Below, one piece after another: positions 32,317 through 33,382 of a stretch of 33,382 nt of DNA. This stretch comes from CAYTUI01 sp964441335. Its GTDB lineage: Bacteria > Patescibacteriota > Patescibacteriia > UBA1558 > 2-01-FULL-52-15. The DNA is taken from contig CAYTUI010000014.1 in NCBI GenBank assembly GCA_964441335.1, positions 1-33,382 of the forward strand. The letters are read 5' to 3'. The position numbers were made by a program, and so were the translations under genes. Position 1 is the first letter of the stretch. Every line of letters begins with the position of its first letter. The notes under the pieces are model-generated. The model did not search any database. It saw nothing but the letters and a program-made list of their open reading frames with translations, and had not been told where the DNA came from.

Positions 32317-32907
32317 TTATTTCTCGCGAATTTCCAGCCAATCCGGGATTGGTATAAAAGTTATACTCTCCCAACTGTCAATTTCATCATCAGTCACATT
32401 ATAATATGCCTTATAAGCATTTTCCACCGGTCCAAAGAGCGCCTTAGTCCAATCCAAACCTAATTTCTTAGCCGCCTCCTGCAACTGTTTTTCATTCGTT
32501 CCTTCCAGTTCCACAAAAGTCGGTATCCAAGGCCATGTATCAATGGTTATCTCTACCCCACTTAAATCCCAACGCTCCCTTTTAGTTTCCTGATAGGATT
32601 TCTGATCCAAACCAATTGCTAAAAGTAAGTCCGTGGTTTTAACAAAATCATTCACATTCACCGTAATTTCTTTAGTACCTTCCAACGTCCTCTCAACCAA
32701 CTGTTTATACGATAAGGTAATTTTATCACCTTCATCGCGTACCCGAATCCAACCGCCAATTTTTCTCAATCTTTCATCCGGATAATCAAAAACCCTGCGC
32801 CGCATTAATCTTTCTTTGTGCACTAAAACAGCTTGATTACTTTCAAGCTTTTTTCGCAATTCAATAGGGTCTATATCTAAAAATTTAGCTTCAAGTTCAG
32901 TTTGCAT
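32317..32907 (-). CDS. CYTH-domain protein (class IV adenylate cyclase / triphosphatase-like)
   Basis: The 196-aa protein starts with the CYTH signature ExExK (Glu4, Glu6, Lys8). It continues with alternating strands rich in Arg/Lys/Glu (RRRVFDYP, WIRVRDEGDKITLSYKQ, TIDTWPWIPTFVELEG), the tunnel-fold pattern that binds triphosphates and divalent metals. It fits the class IV cyclase/CyaB-like subgroup by length. Whether it makes cAMP or hydrolyses a triphosphate (for example thiamine triphosphate) cannot be told. tRNA-Ala ends 8 bases upstream of its start codon. Confidence 0.88.
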   Translation of the reverse strand: MQTELEAKFLDIDPIELRKKLESNQAVLVHKERLMRRRVFDYPDERLRKIGGWIRVRDEGDKITLSYKQLVERTLEGTKEITVNVNDFVKTTDLLLAIGLDQKSYQETKRERWDLSGVEITIDTWPWIPTFVELEGTNEKQLQEAAKKLGLDWTKALFGPVENAYKAYYNVTDDEIDSWESITFIPIPDWLEIREK

Positions 32908-32914
32908 AAAAATA

Positions 32915-32990
32915 TGGTGGAGATAGCCGGAATCGAACCGGCGGCCTCTACAATGCGAATGTAGCGCTCTACCAACTGAGCTATATCCCC
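32915..32990 (-). tRNA. tRNA-Ala (anticodon CGC)
   Basis: The 76-nt gene has all arms. The acceptor stem is GGGGATA/TATCTCC with the G3-U70 pair that defines alanine identity. The anticodon arm is CTACA-TTCGCAT-TGTAG, giving CGC. The T arm is GCCGG-TTCGATT-CCGGC and the CCA end is encoded. It reads GCG codons. Confidence 0.96.
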
Positions 32991-33027
32991 GTACTTAATT
33001 ATTAAGATGGTGGGCAATACTGGACTC

Positions 33028-33069
33028 GTCCGGGGATAAACCCCGGACTGCCCGGTCGCATGACCGGGC
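33028..33069. repeat. Double-hairpin insert in the T loop of the broken tRNA
   Basis: Two perfect 8-bp hairpins, GTCCGGGG/CCCCGGAC with a 5-base loop (33028-33048) and GCCCGGTC/GACCGGGC with a 4-base loop (33050-33069), are separated by one base and exactly fill the gap between the tRNA pieces. Confidence 0.8.
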
Positions 33070-33104
33070 GAACCTATGAACTCCACAATGTGAATGCAGC
33101 GCTC

Positions 33105-33282
33105 CCCGCCCGCTTCGCCATGCGAGCAACAATGTCAATGGTGGGAATGACAGGATTCGAACCTGTGACCTCTCGAATGTGAATCGAACGCTCTAACCAG
33201 CTGAGCTACATTCCCATTAATATCATTAGTACTTTTTAAAAAACTTTCAACGGTTAATCATGAGCGAAGCATGGCGGGCGGG
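33105..33282. mobile_element. Possible 178-bp insert with inverted ends carrying tRNA-Val
   Basis: The insert in the D loop of the broken tRNA has CCCGCCCGC (33105-33113) and GCGGGCGGG (33274-33282) at its ends, a perfect 9-bp inverted repeat. Inside each end are related pentamers in swapped order (TTCGC and CATGC). The body holds a complete tRNA-Val(CAC) gene and AT-rich sequence but no protein gene. It would be a non-autonomous MITE-like element or the product of a recombination. Confidence 0.45.
33139..33215 (-). tRNA. tRNA-Val (anticodon CAC)
   Basis: The intact 77-nt gene has the acceptor GGGAATG/CATTCCC, D stem GCTC/GAGC, anticodon arm TTCGA-TTCACAT-TCGAG giving CAC, T arm ACAGG-TTCGAAT-CCTGT and an encoded CCA. 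It reads GUG codons. It lies inside the larger broken tRNA gene. Confidence 0.95.
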
Positions 33283-33312
33283 TAACCAGCTGAGCTATGC
33301 TCCCAAACTAAA

Positions 33313-33318
33313 TATTAT
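33313..33318 (-). promoter_or_regulatory. Possible -10 of the tRNA cluster
   Basis: TATAAT on the minus strand lies 8 bases before the first tRNA piece, as expected for a tRNA operon promoter. The -35 region is T-rich and matches poorly. Confidence 0.45.
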
Positions 33319-33382
33319 AGCCGCGAAACCATTTAATAAAGAAAAATTGGTTTTTGCAAAGGTGTTAGCGTTTTTTATTTTT

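Larger units (their letters stand above)
33008..33304 (-). pseudogene. tRNA-Val(CAC)-like gene split by two palindromic insertions
   Basis: Three tRNA pieces lie in order on the minus strand: 33304-33283 (22 nt, acceptor 5' strand and D arm up to GGTTA), 33104-33070 (35 nt, GAGC of the D stem, anticodon arm with TTCACAT, to GGTTC), and 33027-33008 (20 nt, GAGTCC to CCA). Joined, they make 77 nt with a perfect GCTC/GAGC D stem and a 7-base T loop. The acceptor ends (GGGAGCA and ATTGCCC) pair only at the three outer bases, and the T stem has a mismatch. It is therefore probably a decayed gene. The gaps are a 178-bp insert in the D loop and a 42-nt double hairpin in the T loop. Confidence 0.7.

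Noticed and set aside
32877..33086. 69-aa minus-strand frame in the tRNA region
   Set aside because: It reads through tRNA-Ala and the broken tRNA; the apparent protein is translated tRNA sequence.

Overview
The window looks like a chromosomal contig from a Candidate Phyla Radiation bacterium (Patescibacteria, most likely a Parcubacteria-type lineage). The basis is the gene set and style: a compact rpsU-yqeY pair, short forms of housekeeping proteins, Asn-rich linkers in surface proteins, T4SS-pilin-like membrane domains fused to very large ectodomains, and a diversity-generating retroelement (DGR). TGA is used as a stop (nrdR), so the code looks standard. The lineage call is inference from gene content; no marker tree could be run.

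Layout. 1-4092 (minus): cell-division block ftsA, a membrane-anchored 142-aa protein, ftsZ, nrdR and two small membrane proteins, read from a good promoter just upstream of ftsA. 4093-20383 (minus): rpsU (bS21), yqeY, three tandem proteins sharing the same N-terminal T4SS-pilin-like domain (123, 507 and 3676 aa), two membrane-anchored proteins with Ca-binding-type Asp repeats, and ybeY. 20574-23390: a complete DGR. 23459-25604 (minus): lepB, hisS and a 74-aa protein. 25842-29940 (plus): an LCP-family protein, der, pth and mscL. 30045-30054 is an assembly gap (N). 30125-32907 (minus): an NlpC/P60 hydrolase, tag, a nucleotidyltransferase-fold protein and a CYTH protein. 32915-33304 (minus): a tRNA cluster with tRNA-Ala(CGC), tRNA-Val(CAC) and a third tRNA gene broken by palindromic insertions.

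The centrepiece is the DGR. A 127-bp template repeat (TR, 22024-22150) and a variable repeat (VR, 22552-22678) at the 3' end of a 210-aa target gene align without gaps. They differ at 21 positions, and every one is an adenine of the TR on the coding (minus) strand. All 21 fall in codon positions 1 or 2 and change 14 residues. A reverse transcriptase with the DGR-type (I/V/L)GxxxSQ motif and an Avd-like accessory protein complete the system. Unusual points are: TR, target, Avd and RT appear to be separate transcription units; Avd runs against the other parts; the Avd frame has no good start unless a C10 tract slips; and the target has a consensus promoter with a long, hairpin-rich 5' leader.

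A second notable region is the tRNA cluster at the right end. A 77-nt tRNA-like gene with a CAC anticodon is split by a 178-bp insert in its D loop and a 42-nt double hairpin in its T loop. The D-loop insert has 9-bp inverted ends and carries a whole tRNA-Val(CAC) gene.
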